Positions 41,032-50,021 of a stretch of 56,444 nucleotides of DNA are shown piece by piece. Position numbers and translations under genes: made by a program. Each line of letters opens with the position of its first letter. Within the stretch, counting starts at the first letter, position 1. The stretch is taken from assembly GCA_035543115.1 (NCBI GenBank), contig DATKKF010000002.1:1-56444 (forward strand), given 5' to 3'. The notes beneath the pieces were generated by a model. It made no database searches, was not told the origin of the DNA, and saw only the letters and a program-made list of their open reading frames with translations. The DNA comes from RPRB01 sp035543115 (GTDB lineage Bacteria; Myxococcota; Myxococcia; Myxococcales; Myxococcaceae).

Positions 41032-41640
41032 ATGCACACCCTCTACGGAAACTCCACCTCCGGGAACTGCTGGAAGCCGGCGATGATGCTCCACGCCCGC
41101 GGGCTGCCGTTCCGCTGGATCGAGGTCGACATCCTCAAGGGGGAGAGCCGCACTCCCCAGTTCCTTCGCCTCAACCCCAACGGCCGGGTCCCGCTGCTGA
41201 TCCTGCCGGACGGCAGAACCCTGGCCGAGTCCAACGCCATGCTCCTCCATCTGGGCGAGGGCTCGGCGTGGATTCCCTCCAACCCGTATCTCCGGGCCAA
41301 GGTGTACGAGTGGCTCTTCTTCGAGCAGTACAGCCACGAGCCGTACATCGCCACGGTGCGCTTCTGGGTGAAGTTCGCCGGCAAGGCCGAGGAGAAGAAG
41401 CTGGAGATCGTCGAGCGGACGGCCCGCGGATACGCCGCGCTCGGCGTCATGGAGAAGGCGCTCTCCGCCTCGCCGTTCCTCGTTGGCGAGCGCGCGACCC
41501 TCGCCGACATCGCGCTCTACGCGTACACCCACGTCGCGCCCCAGGGCGGGTTCTCGCTGGACGAGTTCCCCGCAATCCGGCGCTGGCTGGACCGGGTCCC
41601 CGCGGAGCCGGGGTTCGTGCCGATGCCGTTCCACGGCTGA
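41032..41640 (+). CDS. Glutathione S-transferase-like protein
   Basis: ATG 41032 gives 202 residues. The N-terminal thioredoxin-like domain has LYGNSTSGNCWKPAMMLHARGLP, NPNGRVPLLILPDGRTLAESNAMLLHLGEG (cis-Pro and ES glutathione-binding motif). The C-terminal all-helical domain has FLVGERATLADIALYAYTHVAPQGG. A cytoplasmic conjugation or detoxification enzyme. The LysR-type gene downstream is in the same direction. Confidence 0.92.
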   Translation: MHTLYGNSTSGNCWKPAMMLHARGLPFRWIEVDILKGESRTPQFLRLNPNGRVPLLILPDGRTLAESNAMLLHLGEGSAWIPSNPYLRAKVYEWLFFEQYSHEPYIATVRFWVKFAGKAEEKKLEIVERTARGYAALGVMEKALSASPFLVGERATLADIALYAYTHVAPQGGFSLDEFPAIRRWLDRVPAEPGFVPMPFHG

Positions 41641-41681
41641 CGAGTTTGCGAGAGCGTCGCGTCCCGGGCGAGGCTCGTCGG

Positions 41682-42566
41682 GTGGTCCTTCCCTGGGAGC
41701 AGCTCCGCCTCGTGCTCGCCCTCGCCAGGCACGGGACGCTGTCCGGCGCGTCCCGGGCGCTCGGGATGGCCCCGGAGGCGCTCGACTGCGAGCTGAAGCG
41801 CGTGGAGCGAGCCGCCGGCGCGACGCTCTTCGTCCGCGAGGACCGCCGCCTGCTCCCGACCGACGCCGGCCGAAGCGCCATGCATACCGGGGAGCGGATG
41901 GCCGAGGAGATGGCGCGGGTCGACCGGGTGCTCCCGCGTGTTCCGCCCGGCGCGCCAGTGCGCGTCCGCGTGGACGAGATGCTGGCCGCGCAGTGGCTCC
42001 AGACCGCCGCGACGGACCTGGCCCGCTCGCTGGGGAACGTCGCCCTCGAGCTGGTCACCGGCCGCGCGGGCAAGCGTACGGAGGTCGACCTCGAGGTCAC
42101 GGTGCATCGGGCCACGGCCCAGGGCGAGTCGCCGCGCGCGCTCGGCCCGATCGCCGAGGCGCTCCATGCCTCCGAGGCGTACCTGCTGGACCACGGACGG
42201 CCCACGGGGGAGCGGCTGGTCGGCCACCGGATCGTCCTGCTCACCGGATCGCTCGCCCGAACCGACGCCGGCCGCTGGCTGCTCGCGGCGTCGCGCGAGG
42301 GGGCCCAGGTGGCGCTCCGGACCGATAGCCGCTCGGTGCTCCTCTCGGCGGTGCTCTCGGGGGTCGGGCTGGGTGTGCTCCCTCGGGGGTCGGAGGAAGT
42401 CGCCCCGGAGCTGGTGCGCGTGGCCGAGCTCCCCGAGATTCCGCCCCGGTCCCTCTGGCTCGTCTTTCGTGGCCCCGGACGGCCCTCTCCCCGGGTGCGC
42501 AGGGCCGCCCAGGCACTCGAGCAGACGCTGGGCGCGGCGCTTCGCCGGTGGGAACGCACGGGCTGA
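41682..42566 (+). CDS. LysR-family transcriptional regulator
   Basis: GTG 41682 gives 294 residues, the usual size. The N-terminal winged helix reads WEQLRLVLALARHGTLSGASRALGMAPEALDCELKRVERAAGATLFVRE, followed by the helical linker and a periplasmic-binding-like effector domain. The recognition region is more divergent than average for LysR. It follows the GST gene on the same strand, 41 bp downstream, rather than being divergent from a target. Confidence 0.88.
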   Translation: MVLPWEQLRLVLALARHGTLSGASRALGMAPEALDCELKRVERAAGATLFVREDRRLLPTDAGRSAMHTGERMAEEMARVDRVLPRVPPGAPVRVRVDEMLAAQWLQTAATDLARSLGNVALELVTGRAGKRTEVDLEVTVHRATAQGESPRALGPIAEALHASEAYLLDHGRPTGERLVGHRIVLLTGSLARTDAGRWLLAASREGAQVALRTDSRSVLLSAVLSGVGLGVLPRGSEEVAPELVRVAELPEIPPRSLWLVFRGPGRPSPRVRRAAQALEQTLGAALRRWERTG

Positions 42567-42653
42567 CGCCGAGAGCCCCCCGGCGGTGCCCGTCTCCGCG
42601 TTCTGCTTTGGCCCGGTCCCGCGCCGCCTATCGCCCGCCGCCCGGGAGGGTTG

Positions 42654-42839
42654 ATGCCGCGTCGCAACCCCGCCGCGCAAGGTTCGCCGCGGCCGAAGGA
42701 GGTCGCGCGCGTCTGTGGCGAGGTGTGCCGTGATTGCGAATCGGCATGCAAGCCACACGCGGGGCACCACGACGTCTGCCGGCGCTGCATGGAGGCGTGC
42801 CGGGTCTGCGCCTCGGCCTGCGAGAAGGTCGCGGCCTGA
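42654..42839 (+). CDS. Cys-rich helical metal-binding peptide (DUF326/Csp-like)
   Basis: ATG 42654, behind GGGAGGG, gives 61 residues. Nine Cys and several His occur in the C-terminal 40 residues with CxxxC and CxxC spacing (CGEVCRDCESAC ... HHDVCRRCMEACRVCASAC). This spacing is typical of DUF326 and copper-storage (Csp) four-helix bundles, where Cys line the helix interior and bind Cu(I). The protein is only half the length of a Csp monomer, so it would need to dimerise. It has no signal peptide and is probably cytosolic. Confidence 0.78.
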   Translation: MPRRNPAAQGSPRPKEVARVCGEVCRDCESACKPHAGHHDVCRRCMEACRVCASACEKVAA

Positions 42840-43181
42840 CCGACGTGCCGGGGCCGACCTTGAGGGTGTCGCCGAGGATCGGGGTGCTGGCCGTCGAGGC
42901 ATTGACTCCAGCGGACCCCGGGGCTCCTCTCGCCGCGTCGTTCGATCCGGTGATGGTGTAGAGCGACACCGTGCTCGAAGAGGAGGTCGCCGCCCCGCGC
43001 GCTGATCCGCCGGGAAGGACTGGCCGTGTCCGCCGCCCGCATCGCGCCGCCGGGATTCCCCACCCGCACTGCGACGGCCGTCACCCCGCGCTGCTCTCCT
43101 CCGCCACGAGCGCGCCGTTTGCCGGCGCTCCGGTGTGCGTGCTACGCCCCGGGGTGCGCGGAAGTACGCTGGAACCAGGGA
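42840..43181. other. Intergenic region with no confident gene
   Basis: About 340 bp between the Cys-rich peptide and the ECF sigma gene. The minus strand at about 42830-43010 reads as a Ser/Thr/Gly-rich segment (TVSLYTITGSND ... STASTPILGD) that resembles a fragment of a secreted repeat protein, but it has no start or family support. No clear promoter or terminator was seen. Confidence 0.4.
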
Positions 43182-43730
43182 ATGGCCCGAGCAGGACCCC
43201 GACCGCCAGGAGTCCTCGACGCTGGGACGCGGGATCACCTGTTCAGCGCGGCCTACGACGAGCTCCGTCGCCTGGCAGCCTCGGTCCGCCGAGACGACCC
43301 GAGCCGCACACTCAGTCCCACAGCCCTGGTCAACGAGGCCTGGCTGAAGCTCGCCTCGTCGCCCGAGTTCGCCGCCACCTCGCCGGCACACTTCAAGCGC
43401 ATCGCCGCCCGCGCCATGCGGCAGGTGCTGGTGGAGGCGGCGCGGCGTCGCTCGGCACGGAAGCGCGGGGGCGGCACGCCGTTCGTCACCTTCGACGAGG
43501 AGACGCTCCCTCCGGACGCAGGCTCGGAGCAGGTGCTGGCGCTGGACACCGCGCTGGATGCGCTGGCCCGGCTCGAGCCGCGCCAGGCGCTGATCGTCGA
43601 GAGCCGCTTCTTCGGCGGTCTCGACGTCCGCGAGACCTGCGTGGTCCTCGGCATCTCCGAGGCCACCGTGCTGCGCGACTGGCGTGCGGCCCGCGCCTTC
43701 CTAGCCCATGAGCTCCGGCAAACAGACTGA
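43182..43730 (+). CDS. ECF-type RNA polymerase sigma factor
   Basis: ATG 43182 gives 182 residues. The sigma region 2 has LRRLAASVRRDDPSRTLSPTALVNEAWLKLA and region 4 has LARLEPRQALIVESRFFGGLDVRETCVVLGISEATVLRDWRAARAFL. The pattern matches the ECF subgroup usually encoded beside Ser/Thr kinases (the TIGR02999 type). The 3' end overlaps the kinase gene by 23 bp and there is no anti-sigma factor, so the kinase is the likely control partner. Confidence 0.92.
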   Translation: MARAGPRPPGVLDAGTRDHLFSAAYDELRRLAASVRRDDPSRTLSPTALVNEAWLKLASSPEFAATSPAHFKRIAARAMRQVLVEAARRRSARKRGGGTPFVTFDEETLPPDAGSEQVLALDTALDALARLEPRQALIVESRFFGGLDVRETCVVLGISEATVLRDWRAARAFLAHELRQTD

Positions 43731-46368
43731 CAGTGAGCCCGACCCGGCGGGCCAGGCGCGCTGGCGCCGGGTGCAGGACCTCTTCCACGCCGCGGCGGAT
43801 CTGCCCGCGGGCGATCAGCATTCATTCCTCGAGGCGCGCTCGGATGGGGACGCAGCACTGGTCGCCGAGGTGGAGGCGCTGCTCCTTGCGGACCGGACCC
43901 CGGACTCGTTCCTGGACCGCTCGCTCCCCGACCTCGCCGGCCACCTGCTCGGTCCGGACGGGCCGGGGTGGGTGGGCCCGTACCGGGTGCTCCGCCTGCT
44001 GGGCGAGGGCGGAATGGGAATCGTCTACCTGGTCGAGCGGGCGGACGTGGGCGGGCGCGCCGCGCTCAAGCTGCTCCGGGACGGGTGGGTCTCACCGTCG
44101 CGCCGGGCGCGCTTCCTCGCCGAGCAGCGCACGCTGGCGCAGCTCGAGCACCCCGCCATCGCCCAGCTCCACGACGCGGGAGCGCTGCCCGACGGGACGC
44201 CCTGGTTCGCGATGGAGTACGTCGAGGGCGTCCCGCTCACCGAGCACTGCCGGGCCAGGGGCAGCGGGCTCGCCGAGCGGCTCCGGCTGTTCCGGGCGGT
44301 GTGCGAGGCGGTGCAGCACGCGCACCGGCACGCCGTCATCCACCGGGATCTCAAGCCGTCCAACGTCCTGGTGAAGGCCGACGGCTCGGTGAAGCTCGTC
44401 GACTTCGGCATCGCCAAGCAGCTCGACCCCACGGGTCCCGGGAGTGACCCCACGCGGACCGGACTGCGCCTGATGACGCCCGCGTACGCTGCGCCCGAGC
44501 AGGTCGAGGGGGGGCGGCTCGGCGTCGAGACCGACGTCTATGCGCTGGGTGTGCTGCTCTTCGAGCTGCTCGCGGGCCGGCTCCCGTTCGAGCTCGGTGG
44601 GCTCTCACCCCACGAGGCGGCGCGGCGGGTGCTGGAGCAGGAGCCGCCGCGGCCGTCGCAGATCCCGGGCCGGCCGGTGCAGGCCAGCCGGGCGGCGTGG
44701 GCCGATCTGGACGTCCTGTGCCTCACCGCGATGCAGCGCGATCCGGCGCGGCGCTACCCCTCGGTGGAAGCGCTGATCCGCGACCTGGGTCACCACCTCG
44801 CCGGGGAGCCGCTGGATGCCCGCCCCGATTCCCTGGCCTACCGCGCCGGCAAGCTGCTCCGCCGCAATGCCCGCTCGGTGCTGGTGGCCTCGGCGGTCGG
44901 CCTCGCCATCCTGGCGCTGACCACCTACTCCGCGATCCGGCTGGCCCGCGCACGTGACGCGGTGGCGTCCGAGGCCGCGAGGACCCAGCGGATCCAGCAG
45001 TTCATGCTCCAGCTCTTCGAGGGCGGAACGGGGGAGGTCGGCCCCTCGGCCGATCTGCGGGTGGTGGACCTCCTGGACCGAGGCGTGCGCGAGGCCCAAT
45101 CGCTCGAGGCGGAGCCCGCCGTGGAGGCCGAGCTGCTGCAGACGCTCGGAGGCATCGCCCAGAACCTCGGCCGCCTGGACCAGGCAGAGACGTTGCTCAC
45201 CCGGGCGCTCGAGCTCCGTCGCACCGCCTTCGGCCAGGAGCATCCGGAGGTGGGACGGTCGCTGGTGGCCAGCGGGCAGCTCGCCAGCGCCCGGGGACGG
45301 TACGACGACGCCGAGCGCGAGATCCGCGCAGGGCTGGCGATGCTCCGTCGGCATCGATCGAGGGACGACCCCGAGGTGGCGCGCTCAATCTCCGCGCTGG
45401 GTCGCATCCTGGAGAACGCCGGGAGGTACCCCGAGGCCATCGCCGAGCTCGAGGAGGCGGTCCGGCTCCAGTCCAGCCGTCCGGGGCTCGAGGCCGACCT
45501 CTCGCAGAGCCTCACCGAGCTGGCGAACTGCCACTTCTACACCGGCCAGTACCCCCAGGCCGACGCGTTGAACCAGAGGGTCCTGGCCATCGACCGCCGC
45601 CTCTACGGCCCCCGGCATCCGCACGTCGCGGACGATCTCATCAACCTCGGGGCGGTCCAGCTCGAGGGCGGGCACTACTCCGAGGCCGAGCGGTGGGACC
45701 GGGAGGCGCTGGAGATCATGAGCGGCTGGTACGGGCTCGACCATCCGGAGACAGCGTCGGCGCAGACGCTGCTCGCCCGGGCCCTGCTGAGGCTGGAACG
45801 ACGGGACGAGGCCCGGGCACTGCTGGTGAACGCGCTTGCCACCGAGGAGCGGGTCTACGGCACCGTCCATCCGCGGGTGGCGTCGACCCTGAACGAGCTG
45901 GGGATCATCGCCCGCGACCAGGGCCGGCTCGACGAGGCGGCGGGCGACTTCGGACGGATGGCGGAGATCTACGACGAGGTGCACCACGGGAAGCACTACC
46001 TGATCGGCGTGGCGCTCTCGAACCTCGCCGACGTGGAGCAGCGGCGCGGGAACGCGGTGCGTTCGCAGCAGCTGTTCCGCCGCGTGCTCGCCGTGTACCG
46101 CGAGGCGCTGCCCGAGGATCACCCGCTGCAGGGCGTTGCCCGGGTGCGCTTTGGACATGCGCTCCTGGCAGCGGGCCAGGCCTCGGACGCGGAGGCACAG
46201 AGCCGACCCGGATACGAGGTGCTGGTGAAGCGGAAGGATTCGCCGGCCACCTGGTTGACGATGGCCCGCCAGGACCTGGCCGCGGCGTACCGGGCGCTGG
46301 GGCGCAGCGCCGACGCCGACCGGTTCCAGGCTGAGCTCACCGTGGGCCCGCCCAGCGCGACGAAGTGA
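43708..46368 (+). CDS. Membrane Ser/Thr protein kinase with TPR sensor domain
   Basis: This is an 886-residue PknB-type kinase. A helical N-terminal region is followed by the glycine-rich loop LGEGGMGIVYLV (99-110), Lys121, HRDLKPSN with Asp214, and DFG (232-234). A juxtamembrane region leads to one TM helix (about 390-411). The rest is an array of TPRs of the kinesin-light-chain/TPR_10 type (AETLLTRALELRRTAFGQEHPEVGRS and similar 42-residue units) outside the membrane. It overlaps the ECF sigma gene. In related ECF-kinase pairs the kinase phosphorylates or gates the sigma factor. Confidence 0.95.
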   Translation: MSSGKQTDSEPDPAGQARWRRVQDLFHAAADLPAGDQHSFLEARSDGDAALVAEVEALLLADRTPDSFLDRSLPDLAGHLLGPDGPGWVGPYRVLRLLGEGGMGIVYLVERADVGGRAALKLLRDGWVSPSRRARFLAEQRTLAQLEHPAIAQLHDAGALPDGTPWFAMEYVEGVPLTEHCRARGSGLAERLRLFRAVCEAVQHAHRHAVIHRDLKPSNVLVKADGSVKLVDFGIAKQLDPTGPGSDPTRTGLRLMTPAYAAPEQVEGGRLGVETDVYALGVLLFELLAGRLPFELGGLSPHEAARRVLEQEPPRPSQIPGRPVQASRAAWADLDVLCLTAMQRDPARRYPSVEALIRDLGHHLAGEPLDARPDSLAYRAGKLLRRNARSVLVASAVGLAILALTTYSAIRLARARDAVASEAARTQRIQQFMLQLFEGGTGEVGPSADLRVVDLLDRGVREAQSLEAEPAVEAELLQTLGGIAQNLGRLDQAETLLTRALELRRTAFGQEHPEVGRSLVASGQLASARGRYDDAEREIRAGLAMLRRHRSRDDPEVARSISALGRILENAGRYPEAIAELEEAVRLQSSRPGLEADLSQSLTELANCHFYTGQYPQADALNQRVLAIDRRLYGPRHPHVADDLINLGAVQLEGGHYSEAERWDREALEIMSGWYGLDHPETASAQTLLARALLRLERRDEARALLVNALATEERVYGTVHPRVASTLNELGIIARDQGRLDEAAGDFGRMAEIYDEVHHGKHYLIGVALSNLADVEQRRGNAVRSQQLFRRVLAVYREALPEDHPLQGVARVRFGHALLAAGQASDAEAQSRPGYEVLVKRKDSPATWLTMARQDLAAAYRALGRSADADRFQAELTVGPPSATK

Positions 46369-46691
46369 CCGCCGCGCCCAGTCACGCGGGGTCCGTCACG
46401 AGGTCTCCCGGTAACGAGGTGTCTGGCACCTCGTCATTGCACCTCGTCATTGGCCTCGTCATTGAGGGAACCAAGTTTCCACTGTCATTCCAATCGCTTA
46501 AGCCTGGTCGAGAAACGAGTCGAGAGGCGTCTGACGCCCGGGCGAGGACGCCCGGTCAGGCGCCGCGGCGTGACTGTGACCGCCCGGGGGGAAGGGCTCG
46601 TTCCGGGCCGCCTTCCGGTCGAACGGGTGACGGTCCCGGCGTGGTTCCTGCGCATGTGTCGGCTGAAGCCGATCTCCACGGGAGTTGCCCG
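46369..46691. other. Structured intergenic region upstream of the secreted duplicated-domain protein
   Basis: About 320 bp without a gene. It holds dispersed repeat copy 2 (46414-46464), a short AT-richer patch near 46470-46500 (possible promoter) and a GC hairpin at about 46527-46563 (GCGTCTGACGCCCGGGC against GCCCGG-TCAGGCGC). The leader before ATG 46692 is long. Confidence 0.5.
46414..46464. repeat. Tandem/palindromic dispersed repeat, copy 2
   Basis: ACGAGGTG (46414-46421) pairs with CACCTCGT (46427-46434) across a 5-nt loop. The inverted half is then repeated: CACCTCGTCATTG at 46427-46439 and again at 46440-46452, with a third imperfect unit GCCTCGTCATTG at 46453-46464. It is the mirror image of copy 1 (919-968) and follows the kinase stop by 45 bp. 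Confidence 0.75.
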
Positions 46692-48470
46692 ATGCCCACC
46701 CCATCCGCCCAGCCGGCGCACGCAGCTGCCGGTCCCGTTCGCCGCCTCTGGGCCGTCGCCCTGGTGACTCTGCTGGCGGCCGCCGTTCTCCCTTCCGCGG
46801 CCCGCGCGGCATCGAGCGCCGAATGGCTCTCCTCGACCGAGGGCCCCAGTCCGATCGTCACCGCCAAGTCCGGGGTGGGAACGGCACAGGCCACCGCGAC
46901 CGCGAAGGTCACCTCCGATTCACTCCAGACCTTCTGTGCGGATCAGGCTGGCCAGGGCAGCGACCCGGCGCAGGCACGAGCGGCGGTGAATGCTTGCGCG
47001 AAGCAGCAGAATGGCGAGCTCGGAAAGACCTACACCATCAGCGCCGACTGCACCGTCGGCCGGCTCCAGCCGCTCGACGGAAGGTGGTACCTGCTCGACG
47101 GCCTCTGGGACAACTCCGACATTGGTGCCGGCCGCACCCGCTGGAAGGGACCCGACGGGACGGTCGTCGGCCGGGACAGCGCGAGCGGCGGGCTGTCCTT
47201 GTCGCAGCAGTGGGAGGTGCTCTGTCCGGGTCGGGTGAGCGCCGCGGTGCTCTCGAAGGCTCGCGCCCTCGGGGGCTCGAGTGCTGCCACTCCGGCGGCG
47301 ACCGCGCCAGTGTGCGGGGGCGATCCGCTGTGCACCGAGGTGAACGGCTTCGCGACGTCGGTGGTCGAGTTCCGGTCCAGCCTCCAGGGCGCCTGGAAGG
47401 TGCTCACCACGACGCTTCGCTTCCGGAACAAGCTGGCGCGGCCGATCATCCTTGGCTACGTGGTGGGCTCCGGCGGGGCCACTGACGACCGCGGCAACCG
47501 GTACGTGGTCAAGGACTCGGACGTTCGGGGCATCGGCCTCATCAGCGGCCGCCCGGACGACAAGTTCGCGATCGCCGCGGGCCAGACCGGCGATGCGCGC
47601 TTCACCCTGGTCTGGAGCGGACAGGCCCTCATCGGGAATACCTTCGACCTCGACCTCACCGTTCGGGAGATTGTGCCCGCCGGAAACGGCCAGAGCACCC
47701 TCGGGCCCGAGTACCCGCTGCAGATCGTCGGGCTGGTGGACGGAGCACGGGCGGCTGCTCCGGGCGTCGCGCAGGGACCCGGCGCGGCTGCTCCGAGCGC
47801 GGTGCCTCAGCCGGCGACCGATCCCCAGGCCCCCCCGGTCGGCTCTGCGCCCTCGCAGGGCACCGTCCCGTTTCCGTCAGGTGGCTCGCCGACCGGCTCC
47901 GGCCCGGTCGCCGCCTCGGGCGCGCACTGCGCGGCCGGGACCAGCTGTGATGACGCCGGGTCCTTCAGCGTCACGCTGCTCCAGACAGCGGGCGCGGCGA
48001 GCGGAAAGAACCAGCTCGTGCGGTGCGCGCTCCGGGTGAGGAACCACACCCCCCAGCCAGTGGTGCTCGCCTACAAGGCCGGGACGGCCAACGCCGTCGA
48101 CCAGCAGGGGAACACCTTCACTTGGGGACGCCCGGGAACGCACGACGGGAGCGCCCAGGGAATCGGGACGTTCGAGGGCGCGCGCATCGATCCGCAGTTC
48201 CAGATCGCCCCTGGCACGACCCGCGATGCACAGCTCATCCTCACCCGCTTCGACGCGGGCCCGAAGGCGCCCGGGCGGAGCGTCACCTTGGACGCGGTGC
48301 TGGTCGAGTTCCAGGCGATGCCAAACGGACAGTGGCGGAAGGTCCGTGACGTCGCGGTGCATCTTCCGGGGGCCGGTGCCGGCGCCGTGCCCGCCGTCGG
48401 ACAGAACCCGACCACCGACGGCGTGCAGAAGGCGGGCGATCTCCTCAAGGGCTTGTTCGGGGGGAAGTGA
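46692..48470 (+). CDS. Secreted protein with an internally duplicated beta-domain
   Basis: ATG 46692 gives 592 residues with a signal peptide (VALVTLLAAAVLPSAARAA). A unique N-terminal domain (50-190) precedes two related domains, A (208-348) and B (413-560), joined by an Ala/Pro-rich linker. Both begin with C-x5-C (Cys208/214 and Cys413/419). They share LRFRNKLARPIILGYVVG versus LRVRNHTPQPVVLAYKAG, then D(D/Q)xGN and IGxxxxxxxDxxFxIAxGxTxDAxxxL. This is a DUF4352-like beta-sandwich pattern. The function is unknown. The stop overlaps the GTG of the transglycosylase, implying a common role in the envelope. Confidence 0.8.
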   Translation: MPTPSAQPAHAAAGPVRRLWAVALVTLLAAAVLPSAARAASSAEWLSSTEGPSPIVTAKSGVGTAQATATAKVTSDSLQTFCADQAGQGSDPAQARAAVNACAKQQNGELGKTYTISADCTVGRLQPLDGRWYLLDGLWDNSDIGAGRTRWKGPDGTVVGRDSASGGLSLSQQWEVLCPGRVSAAVLSKARALGGSSAATPAATAPVCGGDPLCTEVNGFATSVVEFRSSLQGAWKVLTTTLRFRNKLARPIILGYVVGSGGATDDRGNRYVVKDSDVRGIGLISGRPDDKFAIAAGQTGDARFTLVWSGQALIGNTFDLDLTVREIVPAGNGQSTLGPEYPLQIVGLVDGARAAAPGVAQGPGAAAPSAVPQPATDPQAPPVGSAPSQGTVPFPSGGSPTGSGPVAASGAHCAAGTSCDDAGSFSVTLLQTAGAASGKNQLVRCALRVRNHTPQPVVLAYKAGTANAVDQQGNTFTWGRPGTHDGSAQGIGTFEGARIDPQFQIAPGTTRDAQLILTRFDAGPKAPGRSVTLDAVLVEFQAMPNGQWRKVRDVAVHLPGAGAGAVPAVGQNPTTDGVQKAGDLLKGLFGGK

Positions 48471-49945
48471 TATGCGCCCGGCGCATGGGCCGCGCGTCCG
48501 TCGCCGGGTTCCTCGCGCTCCTCCTGGTCGGGACGCTGGCGAGAGCCCAGGGCGACTCCGCCGGGAGCTCCAGACCGAAGGCCCTCGAGCAGGCGCTGGG
48601 CGAGCGCTCCAAGGGTGACTGGGACGAGATCCAGCGCCGCCGGATGCTGCGGGCGCTGGTGGTCTACAGCCGGAGCCTCTTCTTCATCGATCGGGGAAAG
48701 CAGCGGGGGGCGACGTACGAGATGCTCAAGGCGTTCGAGGATGAGGTGAACGCGCACCTCCGGACGAAGACTCTCCGGTTCCAGGTGGTGTTCATCCCCG
48801 TGCCGCGGGACCAGCTCATCCCCGCGCTGCTCGACGGACGGGGGGACATCGCGGCCGCCAGCCTCAGCATCACCCCGGAGCGCGAGCGGCTGGTGGGCTT
48901 CTCCGCTCCCGTCCTCGAGGGGGTCAGCGAGGTGGTGGTCACCGGACCGTCCGGGCCGAGGATCGCACGGGTGGAGGATCTGTCCGGGCAGGCGGTGCAC
49001 GTCCGGAGGTCCTCGAGCTACTGGGAGCACCTCGAAGCGCTCAACCGCCGGCTCGTCGCCGGAGGGAGGCCTCCGGTGAAGCTGGTCCCCGTCTCGGAGG
49101 ACCTGGAAGACGAGGATCTGCTGGAGATGGTGAACGCGGGGCTCATCCCCACCACCGTCTGCGACGACTTCTACGCGACGTTCTGGAAGCGGGTGTACTC
49201 GAAGCTGGTGTTCGATCCCGCAATTGCGGTGAGCAGCGGGGGCTCCGTCGCCTGGATGATGCGAAAGAACAGCCCGCAGCTGAAGGCGGTCACCGACGCC
49301 TTTGTCCGGAAGCACCGGAAGGGGACGGCGTTCGGCAACGCGCTGCTCCGGCGCTACCAGGGAAACCTGCGCTCGGTGCTCCCGGCGACGTCCGGACGGG
49401 AGCTCCGCAAGTTCGAGCAGACAGTGGAGCTGTTCCGGAAGTACGGCCAGCAGTACGACGTCGACTACCTTCTGGTGATGGCGCAGGGCTACCAGGAGTC
49501 CCGCCTCGACCAGCAGGTGATCAGCCCCGCGGGCGCCATCGGCATCATGCAGATCATGCCGGCGACCGGAGCGCAGATGAAGGTCGGCGACATCCGCAAC
49601 CTCGAACCGAACATCCACGCCGGGGTCAAGTACCTGCGCCACGTGGAGGACAGCTACTTCGATGAGCCGGGGCTCGATCCGCTGGTCAAGGCGCTCTTCG
49701 CCTTTGCCTCGTACAACGCCGGTCCGAACCGCATCCAGTCATTGCGGCGGGAAGCCGCCCGGCGCGGGCTGGACCCCAACCGCTGGTTCCAGCACGTTGA
49801 GGTCGTGGTGGCCGAGCGGATCGGCCAGGAGACCGTCACCTACGTCTCCAACATCTTCAAGTACTACGTCGCCTACCAGCTGGTCGCCGAGGCTCAGCAG
49901 GACCGCGCGATGGCTCGCCATCCGATCGATCCCACGGACCCGTGA
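48467..49945 (+). CDS. MltF-like membrane-bound lytic transglycosylase
   Basis: GTG 48467 overlaps the previous stop (ATG 48485 is an alternative). The 492-residue protein has a signal peptide, a periplasmic solute-binding-like domain (about 55-310; VVFIPVPRDQLIPALLDGRGDIAAASLSITPERERLVGFSAPV) and an SLT lysozyme-fold domain with catalytic Glu344 (AQGYQESRLDQ), IGIMQIMPATG and FASYNAGPNRI. This is the MltF architecture, in which the first domain allosterically controls murein cleavage by muropeptides. Translational coupling to the secreted duplicated-domain protein is notable. Confidence 0.93.
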   Translation: MICARRMGRASVAGFLALLLVGTLARAQGDSAGSSRPKALEQALGERSKGDWDEIQRRRMLRALVVYSRSLFFIDRGKQRGATYEMLKAFEDEVNAHLRTKTLRFQVVFIPVPRDQLIPALLDGRGDIAAASLSITPERERLVGFSAPVLEGVSEVVVTGPSGPRIARVEDLSGQAVHVRRSSSYWEHLEALNRRLVAGGRPPVKLVPVSEDLEDEDLLEMVNAGLIPTTVCDDFYATFWKRVYSKLVFDPAIAVSSGGSVAWMMRKNSPQLKAVTDAFVRKHRKGTAFGNALLRRYQGNLRSVLPATSGRELRKFEQTVELFRKYGQQYDVDYLLVMAQGYQESRLDQQVISPAGAIGIMQIMPATGAQMKVGDIRNLEPNIHAGVKYLRHVEDSYFDEPGLDPLVKALFAFASYNAGPNRIQSLRREAARRGLDPNRWFQHVEVVVAERIGQETVTYVSNIFKYYVAYQLVAEAQQDRAMARHPIDPTDP

Positions 49946-50021
49946 GGAGCGACACACCGCTGGCGCAAGGGGGGCCCGCCACCGAAATGTCCAACACCGG
50001 GACAGTGAGGTCGGGGGGGGG

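Noticed and set aside
46424..46440. Possible sigma54 promoter TGGCACC ... TTGC
   Set aside because: GG to GC spacing is two bases too long for -24/-12 and the sequence is explained by the dispersed repeat.
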